The notes below the pieces were generated by a model that saw only the letters and a program-made list of their open reading frames with translations, searched no databases and was not told the origin of the DNA. From Novosphingobium sp. PhB57 (lineage in GTDB: Bacteria > Pseudomonadota > Alphaproteobacteria > Sphingomonadales > Sphingomonadaceae): a stretch of 64,000 nucleotides of DNA. The first letter of the stretch is position 1. Every line of letters begins with the position of its first letter. Below, piece after piece: positions 52,582 to 62,560 of this stretch. Location: the NCBI RefSeq assembly GCF_004342985.1, contig NZ_SMBO01000006.1, positions 310,001-374,000 of the forward strand, read 5' to 3'. Made by a program: the position numbers and the translations under genes.

Positions 52582-54165
52582 TCACCGGCTGTCGGCCAGG
52601 ATCATTTCCGCGCCTTTTTCCGCGATCATCATGGTCGGCGCATTGGTGTTGCCGGACGTGATGGTGGGCATCACCGAGGCATCGATCACGCGCAGGCCCT
52701 CCACCTGGAGAACGCGCAAGCGGGCATCGACCACGCTGCCCATCGCCGCGGTACCGACCGGGTGGAAGATGGTGGTGCCGATCGCGCCGGCTGCGCTGCG
52801 CAAGTCTTCCTCGCTCGCGCGTTCGGGGCCGGGCCGCAGTTCTTCCGGGGCATAGCGGGCGAGGGCGGGCCGGGCGACGATCTCGCGCGTGAGGCGGATC
52901 GACTGGGCCGCGACGGCACGGTCCTCTTCGGCCGAGAGATAGTTCGGGCGAATGCTCGGCGCGGCGGCGGGATCGCGGCCGGTCACATGCGTGCTGCCGC
53001 GACTTTCCGGCCGCAAGTTGCAGACGCTGGCAGTGAAGGCCGGGAAGGGATCGAGCGCGCCGCCGAAGGCTTCAAGGCTGAGCGGCTGTACGTGGTATTC
53101 CAGGTTCGGCGTGGCATAGCGGGCGTGGCTGCGGGTGAAGACGCCAAGCTGGCTCGGCGCCATGGCCATCGGACCGCTGCGGCTGAGCGCATATTCCAGG
53201 CCGATCAGCGCCTTGCCCATCAGATTGGCAGCGCGCTGGTTGAGCGTGGACACCCCCGTCACCCGCCAGGCGCAGCGCAGTTGCAGGTGGTCCTGCAGGT
53301 TCTCCCCCACTTGCGGCAAGTGGCGCAGGGTGGGGATGCCGTGGCCGGAAAGCCGGTCTCCATCGCCGATGCCGCTGCGTTCGAGAATCGCCGGCGAACC
53401 GATGGCGCCTGCCGAAAGCACGACTTCGCCGCGCGCGCGGGCGGTTCTGGACTGGCCGCTCACCATATAGGCGACGCCGACGGCGCGGCCGTCCTCGATC
53501 AATACGCGCTCGACGCTGGCACTGGTCTCCACCTTGAGGTTGGCGCGGCTTCTTACCGGCTTGAGAAAGGCATCCGATGCGCTCCAGCGCCAACCCCGGC
53601 GCTGCGTGACCTGGAAGAAGCTGGACCCTTCGTTGTCGCCCCGGTTGAAATCGGGCACCGCGGGGATGCCCTGCTGGCTGCAGGCCTCGCGAAAGGCTTC
53701 GAGGATGTCCCAGCGCAGCCGCTGCTTCTCCACGCGGATTTCGCCGCCGCTGCCGTGAAACGCGCTGGGGCCTTCGTAATGATCTTCGGCGCGGGTGAAG
53801 TAGGGGAGGACCTCGTCCCAGCTCCAGCCTTCGTGACCCGCCTGCCGCCACTGGTCGTAGTCGGCGGCCTGGCCGCGCATGTAGATCATGCCGTTGATCG
53901 AGGAACTGCCGCCCAGCACCCGGCCGCGCGGATACTTGAGACTGCGGCCGCCCAGCCCGGCTTCGGCCTCGGTGGACAGGCACCAGTCGGTACGGGGATT
54001 GCCGATGCAATAGAGATAGCCGACGGGGACGCGAATCCAGAGGTAGTCGTCCTTGCCGCCCGCTTCCAGCAGCAGCACCCGGCTGCGCGGGTCCGCGCTC
54101 AGCCGATTGGCAAGGACACAGCCCGCGCTTCCACCGCCGACGACGATGTAATCGAATTCTCCCAT
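52582..54165 (-). CDS. GMC family FAD-dependent oxidoreductase
   Basis: A 527-residue glucose-methanol-choline oxidoreductase. FAD binding: [20 protein letters not shown] at the N-terminus and [20 protein letters not shown] near residue 80. [20 protein letters not shown] near residue 250 is the second GMC signature. The C-terminal active-site pair is in [13 protein letters not shown] and [16 protein letters not shown]. It likely oxidises an alcohol (choline dehydrogenase-like or alkanol type). The ATG 54165 start gives the usual N-terminus. No neighbour defines the substrate. Confidence 0.92.
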   Translation of the reverse strand: MGEFDYIVVGGGSAGCVLANRLSADPRSRVLLLEAGGKDDYLWIRVPVGYLYCIGNPRTDWCLSTEAEAGLGGRSLKYPRGRVLGGSSSINGMIYMRGQAADYDQWRQAGHEGWSWDEVLPYFTRAEDHYEGPSAFHGSGGEIRVEKQRLRWDILEAFREACSQQGIPAVPDFNRGDNEGSSFFQVTQRRGWRWSASDAFLKPVRSRANLKVETSASVERVLIEDGRAVGVAYMVSGQSRTARARGEVVLSAGAIGSPAILERSGIGDGDRLSGHGIPTLRHLPQVGENLQDHLQLRCAWRVTGVSTLNQRAANLMGKALIGLEYALSRSGPMAMAPSQLGVFTRSHARYATPNLEYHVQPLSLEAFGGALDPFPAFTASVCNLRPESRGSTHVTGRDPAAAPSIRPNYLSAEEDRAVAAQSIRLTREIVARPALARYAPEELRPGPERASEEDLRSAAGAIGTTIFHPVGTAAMGSVVDARLRVLQVEGLRVIDASVMPTITSGNTNAPTMMIAEKGAEMILADSR

Positions 54166-54629
54166 CACCAAGGGCTAGGCCGCGATTTCCCCGCGATCAA
54201 GCATTCCGCGAATCGCGCCGTAAACCCGCTCCGGCGATGCTGGAAAGGAAGCGCCCGGCAGGGTTTCCGAAGCGTGTCGTTAAATTTCTGCAACGGACTG
54301 TCTTCCGTTCGGGACATGGCGAATACACCCGCCACCGAGACGGAGTATTCGGACGAGTAGAGGATGACGCGAAGGCGCCGTCCATACGAGGGCCGTCGGT
54401 GCAAGGGATCGATTGTTCGTCGGGGGGCGAGAGATCGATCCGGGGCGGGAGCGCAGCATGAACCCATGCCGCGCTCGGGACACGCTTCCATCGGCGGCTC
54501 ATTTTTTCACGCACATCTTCGGCCATGTCCGGTCGCGGGTCGATTTTTCGGGCGAGTTCTTTCGGCCGAATTCCAGAGGCCGCGGCGGGGTTCAGGGCGC
54601 CTCCAGATGGAAGCGCCCCACGTCACGCT
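54166..54629. other. 464-base intergenic region, no gene recognised
   Basis: Upstream of the GMC gene and downstream of a small membrane-protein gene. Short frames such as 54316-54360 (14 codons) have no support. An AT-rich patch near 54280-54310 (TTAAATTTCTGC) could belong to the GMC gene promoter. Confidence 0.45.
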
Positions 54630-54941
54630 TCAGGGTGAAGATTGCGCCGGGGCTTCCTGCTTGGCGCCTGCGGGCGCGAGGTGATCGGGGTTGGGGCGGC
54701 TCCAGACGCCGATCGACAGCCAGAGAATGACGATAGCGATGGCGAACACGCCGAAGATTGCTGCCAGGATATGCGGAAGAATCGGCAAGGCGGCATCGCC
54801 GCCGCGCCGCAGGTCGCCTTCCTGAGCATGTATCGTCGTGGAATGCGTCGTAGTGGAAAGGCCCGTCCGCGCGGGATGGGATTCGGCCTTGTCGGCCCCT
54901 GCCGCAAAAGCTGTGTCCTGCATTCCTGTCTTCCTCTCCAT
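54630..54941 (-). CDS. Small membrane protein
   Basis: A 103-residue protein (or 97 if started at MQDTAFAAG, 54923) with one membrane helix (HILAAIFGVFAIAIVILWLS) near residue 60 and polar tails on both sides. Both possible starts have purine-rich ribosome sites. No family recognised. It lies in a row of small single-helix membrane proteins on the same strand. Confidence 0.6.
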   Translation of the reverse strand: MERKTGMQDTAFAAGADKAESHPARTGLSTTTHSTTIHAQEGDLRRGGDAALPILPHILAAIFGVFAIAIVILWLSIGVWSRPNPDHLAPAGAKQEAPAQSSP

Positions 54942-55040
54942 GAGGATCCTGCGCCGCCACAAGGCAACGTCGGTCCTTCTCGTTTCTCCCGAGCACAGAT
55001 CAGGACAAGTCGGCCCGTCAGGCAAGCAAATTCGGCAGGG

Positions 55041-55247
55041 TCAGTTGCCGAGCGCGTGCTCCTCGGCGGTCACGGGATGTCCCTGGGACGGCGGCTGGTC
55101 CCACCAGGCGCGCGATATCCAGATCGCGGACATCGCCAGAATCGCCAGAACGAGGCTGGCCAGCAATACATAGCGGACGATGTGCGGTGTGCTGCCCGAA
55201 CGGGCTTCGTCTTCGTCCAGATGAACTTCATCACCGACGCGTTGCAT
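55041..55247 (-). CDS. Small single-helix membrane protein, paralogue 1
   Basis: A 68-residue protein with the pattern VHLDEDEARSGSTPHIVRYV then LLASLVLAILAMSAIWISRA as a membrane helix. It is closely similar to the protein at 55793-56062 (VHVEKTEARAGATPNVVRYI, LLVSLVLAIAAMSAIWIFGA). GGGAG lies before the ATG. The two flank the DUF1810 gene. Function unknown. Confidence 0.75.
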   Translation of the reverse strand: MQRVGDEVHLDEDEARSGSTPHIVRYVLLASLVLAILAMSAIWISRAWWDQPPSQGHPVTAEEHALGN

Positions 55248-55360
55248 CTCGGCTCTCCCGTGGCCCGACAGCTTTGGGAGCGGCTCTGCGGCCGCCGTGC
55301 AATAAGGGCCAACAGAGGAAACGCTCTGGCGGTGCTTCGGGTTCCCGAACGAGCGAAGCG

Positions 55361-55789
55361 CTAGGGATCCGGCGCGGTGCCGAGGAGCTGGAGTGTCCGT
55401 TCGTCCCGCTCGCCCTCGAAGAACCCTTCGAGCGCGCGGCCGAAACGCGCTTCGCCGCCGGCCGCTTCGAACAGCGTCATGGCGCTGCGAAACTTCATGG
55501 CATCGAGAGCGCCCAGGATCTCGGCCGCGCTGTGTTTGCCGAGCCATTCCAGCATGATCTCGGTGCATTCATCGAGACGGGCGCCGAGAATCGGATGGGC
55601 CAGATAGGCGCGGGCCTCGCTCAGGTCTGAAATGGCGTAGAACTGCGAGGTTTGGCTTTGTCCCAGGCCGGCCACTTGCGGGAAGATGTACCAGATCCAG
55701 TGGCTGCGCTTGCTGCCGTGTTCCAGCTCCGCGACCACGCGGGCATAGTCGCGGGACTGGGCATCGACGAAGCGCGCCAGCCCCGCCAC
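55361..55789 (-). CDS. DUF1810 family protein
   Basis: A 142-residue helical protein with the family signature RFVDAQSRDYARVVAELEHG, then SKRSHWIWYIFPQVAGLGQS and FYAISDLSEARAYLAHPILG. DUF1810 proteins are conserved from bacteria to yeast without a firmly known role. Its stop is followed by a paralogous small membrane gene, and another paralogue precedes it three bases upstream. Confidence 0.9.
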   Translation of the reverse strand: MAGLARFVDAQSRDYARVVAELEHGSKRSHWIWYIFPQVAGLGQSQTSQFYAISDLSEARAYLAHPILGARLDECTEIMLEWLGKHSAAEILGALDAMKFRSAMTLFEAAGGEARFGRALEGFFEGERDERTLQLLGTAPDP

Positions 55790-55792
55790 GGG

Positions 55793-56062
55793 TCAGCTTC
55801 CGGTCTTGCCTGCGGCCGGCTCGGGGCTCTGGACGCCGGGTTGGGACTGGGTATCGACATCGCCCCGCTGCACGGCCTCACGGGTGTCGGCGGCGCCGCC
55901 GGTATCGTCCGGGGCCTTGACCGCGCCGAAGATCCAGATCGCGGACATGGCGGCAATGGCCAGGACCAGGCTGACAAGCAGGATGTAACGGACGACATTG
56001 GGCGTCGCGCCGGCACGGGCTTCGGTCTTTTCGACGTGAACTTCCTCGCCGCGGGTATCCAT
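55793..56062 (-). CDS. Small single-helix membrane protein, paralogue 2
   Basis: An 89-residue protein: a charged N-terminal segment, one membrane helix (LLVSLVLAIAAMSAIWIFGA) and a polar tail rich in Ala, Gln and Pro. ATG 56062 was chosen because GGGAG lies six bases upstream, whereas the ATG at 56068 would be too close. It is paralogous to 55041-55247 and begins the unit that contains the DUF1810 gene. Confidence 0.75.
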   Translation of the reverse strand: MDTRGEEVHVEKTEARAGATPNVVRYILLVSLVLAIAAMSAIWIFGAVKAPDDTGGAADTREAVQRGDVDTQSQPGVQSPEPAAGKTGS

Positions 56063-56162
56063 GGGCATCTCCCGGTTTCCGGCCCGATCTTCGATCGCTT
56101 CAGGCCGATGTTCCAGGGATCAACGCCCCATCTCCCCGGCCGTTCCGAGGGAGCCGGATGCA

Positions 56163-56197
56163 GGAAGGGCCGGACGCGCTGGCATCCGGCCCCTTCC
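56163..56197 (-). terminator. Hairpin after dapD
   Basis: On the minus strand GGAAGGGG-CCGGA pairs with TCCGG-CCCTTCC around a 10-base loop, about 20 bases past the dapD stop. There is no strong T-run, so termination is likely but not certain. Confidence 0.45.
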
Positions 56198-56217
56198 AGA
56201 CAGGATCGGTGCGGCGA

Positions 56218-57054
<837 letters not shown>

Positions 57055-57196
57055 GTTCGCGTCTCCGGAAAGGTCGTTCAGATTTTCTGTTCCGGGCGCG
57101 CGTAGAGCCTGCGGTGGGCGAGGACAAGTAAGAAGGGAGCGCGGGACATAAGGCCGGCGCTCTCCGGGCAGGCGGGCGGCGGGGTCGGGGTCCGCC

Positions 57197-58012
57197 TCAG
57201 CGGACCGGCGAAAGCTGGGCGGAATCGATGTGCCAGCGCAGTTGTCCGGGCGTGGCCCCGTCCACACCGTTGACGCGGCGCAGGACGTACTTGCCGCGGA
57301 ACCGCTGGCTCGATCCGTCGTCCAGCGTTGCGTCCACCGTGACAGGCACCGTCTGGTAGACCGAGCCGGCCCCGGCGTCGCCGGGCTCCATCGCGCCGAT
57401 GGCCACATGGGTGGCGCGGGTATGGGCGAAGCCGGCCGTGAACTGCGCCATCGTCTGGCGCGGCGGGCCGTCGTCGCCCCACTGCTGCCAGGCCGTCCCG
57501 AAGTCGCGGGCATTGAGCGCGGAGTAATAGCGTTCCACCACCGCGGCGGCGGCTTCCTTGCTCTTGGGCGCGGGGCGGCATCCCGGCATGGGATCCCCCT
57601 TCGAATCGAACAAGGCGCAGCTGCGGGCGATCTCGTCCTCGATCATCGCGCAGCTGTTGGCGACGTTGCAGGGAGGGCGTGTGGCCGGGGAGACGTTGCG
57701 GCATAGGTCCGCGCGGCGCTGGGCGGCGGTGGCGCCCAGTTCCTCTGCGCAGGAGAGCGGGCCGGAGCGCTGGGCCGCGCCGTTCTCCGCCAGCGCGGTC
57801 GGCGATCCAGCAGGCGAGGCCGATGGGGATGCCGAGGTCGTGGCCGAGCTGCTTGCGGGGCCTTGCGGGTCCGAAGCAACGGCTTGCGAGTGCGTCTTCG
57901 AAGCCGGCTGCCGATCGGGCGCGGCGTTGCAGGCACCCAGCATGAGCAGGCCCGCCAGGGGCAGGCCCGACAGGCTGAGCGACCGGATCGCGGACTTTCG
58001 TGGCGGCATCAT
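57197..58012 (-). CDS. Lipoprotein of unknown function
   Basis: A 271-residue predicted lipoprotein. After a basic start ([16 protein letters not shown]) comes the lipobox LMLGAC, then about 65 residues of Ser/Ala/Pro linker. The middle has a cluster of cysteines ([37 protein letters not shown]) and the C-terminal part looks like an NTF2-type fold ([20 protein letters not shown]). Start 58012 or 58009. Not recognised. Confidence 0.7.
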   Translation of the reverse strand: MMPPRKSAIRSLSLSGLPLAGLLMLGACNAAPDRQPASKTHSQAVASDPQGPASSSATTSASPSASPAGSPTALAENGAAQRSGPLSCAEELGATAAQRRADLCRNVSPATRPPCNVANSCAMIEDEIARSCALFDSKGDPMPGCRPAPKSKEAAAAVVERYYSALNARDFGTAWQQWGDDGPPRQTMAQFTAGFAHTRATHVAIGAMEPGDAGAGSVYQTVPVTVDATLDDGSSQRFRGKYVLRRVNGVDGATPGQLRWHIDSAQLSPVR

Positions 58013-58186
58013 CGCTCTCTCCCGTGGCGCGCCCGAGCAGGGCCAGTCCCACATCTACGCGCCAGACGGCCGCAGGTGCCCGAACGAACGGGAAAAAATG
58101 CCGGACCGCCTGCTGGGCAGGGCGTGGAGAGGCAGCGGCGCGACGCGCGGCTGCCCGTCACCCTCGCTGCTTTCCCGATACCGCGA

Positions 58187-58840
58187 TCAGGGCGTCATCA
58201 GTTCGCGGACGAAGCCGATCAGGCCGGTCTGTCGCGCGCGGCGCATGCGTTCCGCGGCGAGGATCTTCTTCACTTTCTCGAAGCAGGCTTCGATATCGTC
58301 GTTGACGACGACATAGTCGTAGCCGTCCCAGTGGCTGATTTCCGAGCGTGCGCGTTCCATGCGGGCGGCGATCACGTCCATCGAATCGGTGCCCCGGCCG
58401 GTAAGGCGGCGGCGCAGTTCGTCGATGCTCGGTGGCAGCAGGAACACGCGCACGACGTCGCGCTCCAGCTTCTGGTAGAGCTGCTGCGTGCCCTGCCAGT
58501 CGATGTCGAACAGATAGTCCTGCCCGTCCTTCAGCCCGGCCTTCACCTGGGCCTTGGGCGTGCCGTAGCTGTGGCCGAAGACATGCGCCCATTCGAGGAA
58601 CTCGCCTTCGTCCACCATGCGGTCGAACTCGGCCTGGCTGACGAAGAAGTAGTCCTTGCCGTCCACCTCACCCGGGCGGGGCTTGCGGGTGGTGCAGGAC
58701 ACCGAGTTGCAGATGTGCGAATCGTGCTCAAGCAGCATGCGCGAGATCGTCGTCTTGCCGGCGCCGGAAGGCGAGGACATGATGAGCATGAGGCCGCGCC
58801 GGGCGAGCGTGTCGGCGGGATTGTCCGGAGAATTGACCAT
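58187..58840 (-). CDS. gmk: Guanylate kinase
   Basis: A 217-residue nucleotide kinase that phosphorylates GMP to GDP. The P-loop is SSPSGAGKTTISRMLLEHD near residue 19. The GMP-binding signature is SVSCTTRKPRPGEVDGKDY near residue 48, and DIDWQGTQQL lies near residue 113. Length and order match bacterial Gmk. A hypothetical gene lies upstream on the same strand. Confidence 0.97.
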   Translation of the reverse strand: MVNSPDNPADTLARRGLMLIMSSPSGAGKTTISRMLLEHDSHICNSVSCTTRKPRPGEVDGKDYFFVSQAEFDRMVDEGEFLEWAHVFGHSYGTPKAQVKAGLKDGQDYLFDIDWQGTQQLYQKLERDVVRVFLLPPSIDELRRRLTGRGTDSMDVIAARMERARSEISHWDGYDYVVVNDDIEACFEKVKKILAAERMRRARQTGLIGFVRELMTP

Positions 58841-58934
58841 GTGCCCCGATGCCGCCGCCGGGCGCGCAAATCAAGGGGTGAGGTGAAGGCAGCGGATCGC
58901 GGAGCGAGCGGAGAGCCCTTCGCCCCGGATCGGG

Positions 58935-59414
58935 TCACTCCAGAAAGTCGGGCACCAGGCCGGTTTCGTCTTCGCCGTCCTCGGCCATGTCCTGGATCTC
59001 GGCTTCGCCCTTGACGCTGGCCTTGCGGGCGCGGCTGCGGTCGTAGAGCGTCTTGGCCGCCAGTCCGCCGATCACCAGCGCCGCGCCGGGCGCGGAGCCC
59101 AGGGCCACGCGGGCAATGGCGGTATGGAGCATGGACTGGGTGAAGGAACGGCCGCGCAGGATCTGCTTGGCCTTTTCCGGGGTGTAGCGCTTGCCCAGCA
59201 ATGCGTGCTCGACCGCCCGGCGCGCGAAGAACGTGCCGCTGCGCAGGGCGATGTCGGCAATGGCCAGGTTGGTGGCCGTGCTGGGGCTGGGCCCCCGCAA
59301 GGTGTTGGCGCGGGCGCGGGCCTTGGCGGCCGTGTTCTTGACCGCCGCTCCGGCCTTGCTCACGCCGCTGCCGACGCTTTTGCCGACTTTCTTCGGAACC
59401 GAGGTGACGCCCAT
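58935..59414 (-). CDS. Protein of unknown function, basic and helical
   Basis: A 159-residue protein with a lysine/alanine-rich N-terminal 40 residues (VGSGVSKAGAAVKNTAAKA) and then a conserved-looking region NLAIADIALRSGTFFARRAV. One possible membrane segment (APGAALVIGGLAAKTLYDR) precedes an acidic tail. It sits between sspB and gmk on the same strand. Unknown role. Confidence 0.7.
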   Translation of the reverse strand: MGVTSVPKKVGKSVGSGVSKAGAAVKNTAAKARARANTLRGPSPSTATNLAIADIALRSGTFFARRAVEHALLGKRYTPEKAKQILRGRSFTQSMLHTAIARVALGSAPGAALVIGGLAAKTLYDRSRARKASVKGEAEIQDMAEDGEDETGLVPDFLE

Positions 59415-59448
59415 GGACCTTGCTTTCCCGGGCCTTCTCCTGCCCGCC

Positions 59449-59949
59449 TTACTTCTTCTTGCCGAAATCGACCGAAACGACGTTCGATCCATCCTCGCTG
59501 GGAGTAATGCGCGAAGCAACGTCGCGTTCCGAATCGTTCTCGGGCGCGGAAAGCTCGTCTTCCTCGTCGTCGTCGGACATGGCCTGGAACTGCAGGCCGA
59601 AATCGACGGCCGGATCCACGAAAGCGGTGATCGCGGCGAAAGGGATCACCAGCTTGGACGGGAGCTGGTTGAAGCTCAGGCTGACGGTGAAGCCGTCTTC
59701 GCGCACCGCCAGGTCCCAGAACTTGTTCTGGAGGACGATAGTCATTTCGTCCGGGAACCGCGCCCGCAGCTCGGCAGGGATCGAGACCCCCGGCGCTCCG
59801 GTCTTGAAGGTGATATAGAAGTGGTGCGTACCCGGCAGCATGCCATTGCTGGCTTCCACCTGGCCTAGCACCCGGCCCACAACGGCGCGCAGGGCCTCCT
59901 GCACGATCTCGTCGTAGGGGATCAGGCTGTCTTGTGGCGTATCGTTCAT
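59449..59949 (-). CDS. sspB: SspB family ClpXP adaptor
   Basis: A 166-residue stringent starvation protein B-type adaptor, which delivers ssrA-tagged proteins to ClpXP. The folded domain runs from SLIPYDEIVQEALRAVVGRV to PAVDFGLQFQAMSDDD, including HHFYITFKTGAPGVSIPAEL. The flexible tail ends in VVSVDFGKKK, resembling the ClpX-binding tail of SspB. ATG 59949 has an AAGG site five bases upstream; an ATG at 59967 is an alternative. Confidence 0.92.
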   Translation of the reverse strand: MNDTPQDSLIPYDEIVQEALRAVVGRVLGQVEASNGMLPGTHHFYITFKTGAPGVSIPAELRARFPDEMTIVLQNKFWDLAVREDGFTVSLSFNQLPSKLVIPFAAITAFVDPAVDFGLQFQAMSDDDEEDELSAPENDSERDVASRITPSEDGSNVVSVDFGKKK

Positions 59950-60114
59950 CGCGCCCTTGGTGCTCATGCTTCCGGTGCCGGTCAAGCGTGTTCAAGCGTA
60001 AAATAACACGTTCCGACGGGTTTTCCCTAGGTCGTTTGTGCCGGGCGTGAAAATTCGCCGCGACCAAAGATTACCTGGGAAACGCTTTTCGCGCACACTT
60101 GGTGCCGGGCGGAA

Positions 60115-60142
60115 TTGATTCCCTGACATAGCGGGCTATAGG
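60115..60142 (+). promoter_or_regulatory. Candidate promoter for the his operon
   Basis: TTGATT (60115-60120) and TATAGG (60137-60142) lie 16 bases apart. Initiation about seven bases later would fall at the hisB ATG (60151), which lacks a ribosome site. A leaderless message is possible. Confidence 0.4.
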
Positions 60143-60150
60143 CCCTTGGC

Positions 60151-60753
60151 ATGCGCACTGCCTCGATCACCCGCAAGACTCACGAGACCGACATCGCCGT
60201 GGAGGTCAACCTCGACGGCACCGGGGCCTATCAGGTTTCCACCGGAATCGGCTTCCTCGACCATATGATCGAGCAGTTCAGCCGCCATTCGCTGATCGAC
60301 ATCGCCTGCCGCATCAAGGGCGATCTCCATGTGGACCAGCACCACACCACCGAAGACAGCGCCATCGCCATCGGCCAGGCCATCAGCCAGGCCCTGGGCG
60401 ACCGCGCAGGCATCGGCCGCTATGGTGACGTTCATTCGCCCATGGATGAGGCCCTGAGCCGCGTTTCTCTGGATATTTCGGGCCGCCCCTACCTGGTCTG
60501 GAAGGCCGGCTTCACGCAGGACAAGCTGGGCGAGTTCGATACCGAGATGGTCGAGCACTGGTTCCACTCGATCGCGCAGGCCGTGGGCATCACCCTGCAC
60601 ATCGAACTTCTCTACGGTTCCAACAACCACCACATCTGCGAAGGCATCTTCAAGGGCTTCGCGCGCGCGATGCGCACCGCGGTGGAACTTGACCCGCGCA
60701 AGGGCGGGGCGATTCCTTCCACCAAGGGCATTCTCGGACAGGACACGCTCTGA
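60151..60753 (+). CDS. hisB: Imidazoleglycerol-phosphate dehydratase
   Basis: A 200-residue Mn-dependent dehydratase of histidine synthesis. The metal-binding pairs are in [20 protein letters not shown] near residue 32, [19 protein letters not shown] near residue 60, [19 protein letters not shown] near residue 130 and [20 protein letters not shown] near residue 152. It is the monofunctional form. First gene of the his operon here; its stop overlaps the next start (TGATGG). Confidence 0.97.
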   Translation: MRTASITRKTHETDIAVEVNLDGTGAYQVSTGIGFLDHMIEQFSRHSLIDIACRIKGDLHVDQHHTTEDSAIAIGQAISQALGDRAGIGRYGDVHSPMDEALSRVSLDISGRPYLVWKAGFTQDKLGEFDTEMVEHWFHSIAQAVGITLHIELLYGSNNHHICEGIFKGFARAMRTAVELDPRKGGAIPSTKGILGQDTL

Positions 60754-61046
60754 TGGCCAGCTTCATCATCTCGCTTCGCTACACCGCCCCCGTCGAGGAA
60801 GTGGACGGCCTGCTGGCCGATCATGTCGCCTGGCTGCGCGCGAATCATGCGGCGGGCCATTTCCTCGGCTGGGGCCGCAAGGTTCCGCGTGACGGCGGGC
60901 TCATCCTGGCGAAGGGCAGCAATCGCAACGAGGTGGAAATCCTCGCCGCCGCCGATCCTTTCGTGGCGGGCGGCGTGGCCGAGTTCGAAGTGATCGAATG
61001 GGCGCACGGCTTCCTTGACGACAGCGTCGCCGGGCTCGCCGGATGA
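60753..61046 (+). CDS. YciI family protein inside his operon
   Basis: A 97-residue YciI-type ferredoxin-fold protein: FIISLRYTAPVEEVDGLLAD, then HVAWLRANHAAGHFLGWGRK, and RNEVEILAAADPFVAGGVAE with the conserved D-P-F. It starts on the last base of hisB and overlaps hisH by four bases, so it is made with the histidine enzymes. Its reaction is unknown. Confidence 0.85.
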   Translation: MASFIISLRYTAPVEEVDGLLADHVAWLRANHAAGHFLGWGRKVPRDGGLILAKGSNRNEVEILAAADPFVAGGVAEFEVIEWAHGFLDDSVAGLAG

Positions 61047-61681
61047 CGGCAGGCCGCCCGATCCTGGCGCTGATCGACTACGGCGCGGGCAATCTGCACT
61101 CGGTGGCCAATGCCCTGCGCGCGGCCGGGGCCGAAGACGTCGCGATCACGGCCAATCCGGACGTGGTGCGCGCGGCGGACCGTATCGTCCTGCCCGGTGT
61201 CGGCTCCTTCCGCGCCTGTGCCGAGGGTCTCTGGGGCATTCGCGGCATGGTGGAGGCGATGACCGAGCGCGTCCATGTCGGCGGGGCGCCGTTCCTTGGC
61301 ATATGCGTGGGCATGCAGCTGCTGGCCACGCGCGGGCTGGAACACGGGGTGACGCGCGGGCTCGACTGGATCGGCGGCCAGGTCCAGCGCATCGAGCGTA
61401 CCGACCCTGCGATCAAGATCCCGCACATGGGCTGGAACGACGTTTCACTCGGCCGCAAGGACCCGGCACAGGGCCTGATCGAGCTGGGCGAGGCCTATTT
61501 CCTGCATTCCTACCACTTCCAGCCCGACGACGGCGCGCATGTGGCGGCCATGACCGACCATGGCGGCGGCCTGGTCGCGGCCGTGGCGAAGGACAATATC
61601 GTGGGCGTGCAGTTCCACCCCGAAAAGAGCCAGGCCTACGGCCTCGCGCTGCTTTCCCGTTTCCTCGAATGGAAGCCCTGA
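61043..61681 (+). CDS. hisH: Imidazole glycerol phosphate synthase, glutaminase subunit
   Basis: A 212-residue class I glutamine amidotransferase that feeds ammonia to HisF. LALIDYGAGNLHSVANALRA at the N-terminus, the nucleophile region FLGICVGMQLLATRG near residue 90 (Cys), and HSYHF with VGVQFHPEKSQAYGLALL near residue 190 (His-Glu) complete the triad. Coupled to the preceding YciI gene. A large inverted repeat separates it from hisA. Confidence 0.96.
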   Translation: MTAGRPILALIDYGAGNLHSVANALRAAGAEDVAITANPDVVRAADRIVLPGVGSFRACAEGLWGIRGMVEAMTERVHVGGAPFLGICVGMQLLATRGLEHGVTRGLDWIGGQVQRIERTDPAIKIPHMGWNDVSLGRKDPAQGLIELGEAYFLHSYHFQPDDGAHVAAMTDHGGGLVAAVAKDNIVGVQFHPEKSQAYGLALLSRFLEWKP

Positions 61682-61727
61682 GATGAATTTTGATGCATGG
61701 ACCGGATCGGCTTTCGCCGATCCTTGC

Positions 61728-61810
61728 GCGGCACCGGCCCACGCCCCCACCCGACCTCCCATTCAGGGTACACTCGTGGGAGGTCGGGTGGGGGCGTGGG
61801 CCGGTGCCGC
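61728..61810. repeat. Perfect 34-bp inverted repeat between hisH and hisA
   Basis: The left arm 61728-61761 (starts GCGGCACCGGCCCACG) and the right arm 61777-61810 (ends GTGGGCCGGTGCCGC) are exact reverse complements over 34 bases around a 15-base loop. It would form a very stable hairpin in the his mRNA. No T-run follows, so it need not terminate. Confidence 0.92.
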
Positions 61811-61831
61811 CTCCGGCCGGGAGGCCGGACA

Positions 61832-62560
61832 ATGATCGTTTTTCCCGCCATCGACCTCAAGCAGGGCCAGGTCGTGCGCCTTGCCGAAGGCGACATGGAC
61901 CGCGCCACCGTCTATGGCGACAACCCTGCGGCGCAGGCCATGCTCTTCGCCGAAGCGGGTTCGCAATATCTCCATGTCGTCGATCTCGACGGCTCCTTCG
62001 CGGGCCGGGCGGAGAACCGCGAGGCGGTGGAAGCGATCCTCGAAGCGTTCCCCGGCCATGTCCAGCTCGGCGGCGGCATTCGCACGCGCGAGGCGGTGGC
62101 CGGCTGGTTCGACCTGGGCGTTTCGCGCATCGTCATGGGCACGGCCGCGCTGAAGGACCCGCAGTTCGTCAAGGACATGGCGCGCGAATATCCCGGCGGC
62201 ATCGTCGTGGCGGTGGACGCGCGCGACGGCATGGTCGCGACCGAGGGCTGGGCGGAAGTGTCCGACGTCTCGATCGTCGACATGGCCCGCCGCTTCGAGG
62301 ATGCGGGCGTCGCCAGCCTGCTCTTCACCGACATCGGCCGAGACGGCCTGCTCAAGGGCTGCAACATCGACGCCACCGTCGATCTCGCCCGCCGCACCGA
62401 CATGCCGGTGATCGCCAGCGGCGGCGTGAAGGGCCTCGACGACATTCGCCTGCTGGCGCTCCATGCCGGTGACGGCATCGAAGGCGTGATAACCGGCCGC
62501 GCGCTCTACGACGGGCGCCTGGACCTGGCCGCCGCGATCGCCATGGCGGAGAAGGCGTGA
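61832..62560 (+). CDS. hisA: Phosphoribosylformimino-5-aminoimidazole carboxamide ribotide isomerase
   Basis: A 242-residue (beta-alpha)8 isomerase. The N-terminal FPAIDLKQGQVVRLAEGDMD holds the catalytic Asp, and the second acid lies in LFTDIGRDGLLKGCNIDATV near residue 170. Phosphate loops are HVQLGGGIRTREAV and [14 protein letters not shown]. The ATG at 61832 was chosen because upstream frame runs through the inverted repeat. Its stop overlaps the next orf by GTGA. Confidence 0.96.
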   Translation: MIVFPAIDLKQGQVVRLAEGDMDRATVYGDNPAAQAMLFAEAGSQYLHVVDLDGSFAGRAENREAVEAILEAFPGHVQLGGGIRTREAVAGWFDLGVSRIVMGTAALKDPQFVKDMAREYPGGIVVAVDARDGMVATEGWAEVSDVSIVDMARRFEDAGVASLLFTDIGRDGLLKGCNIDATVDLARRTDMPVIASGGVKGLDDIRLLALHAGDGIEGVITGRALYDGRLDLAAAIAMAEKA

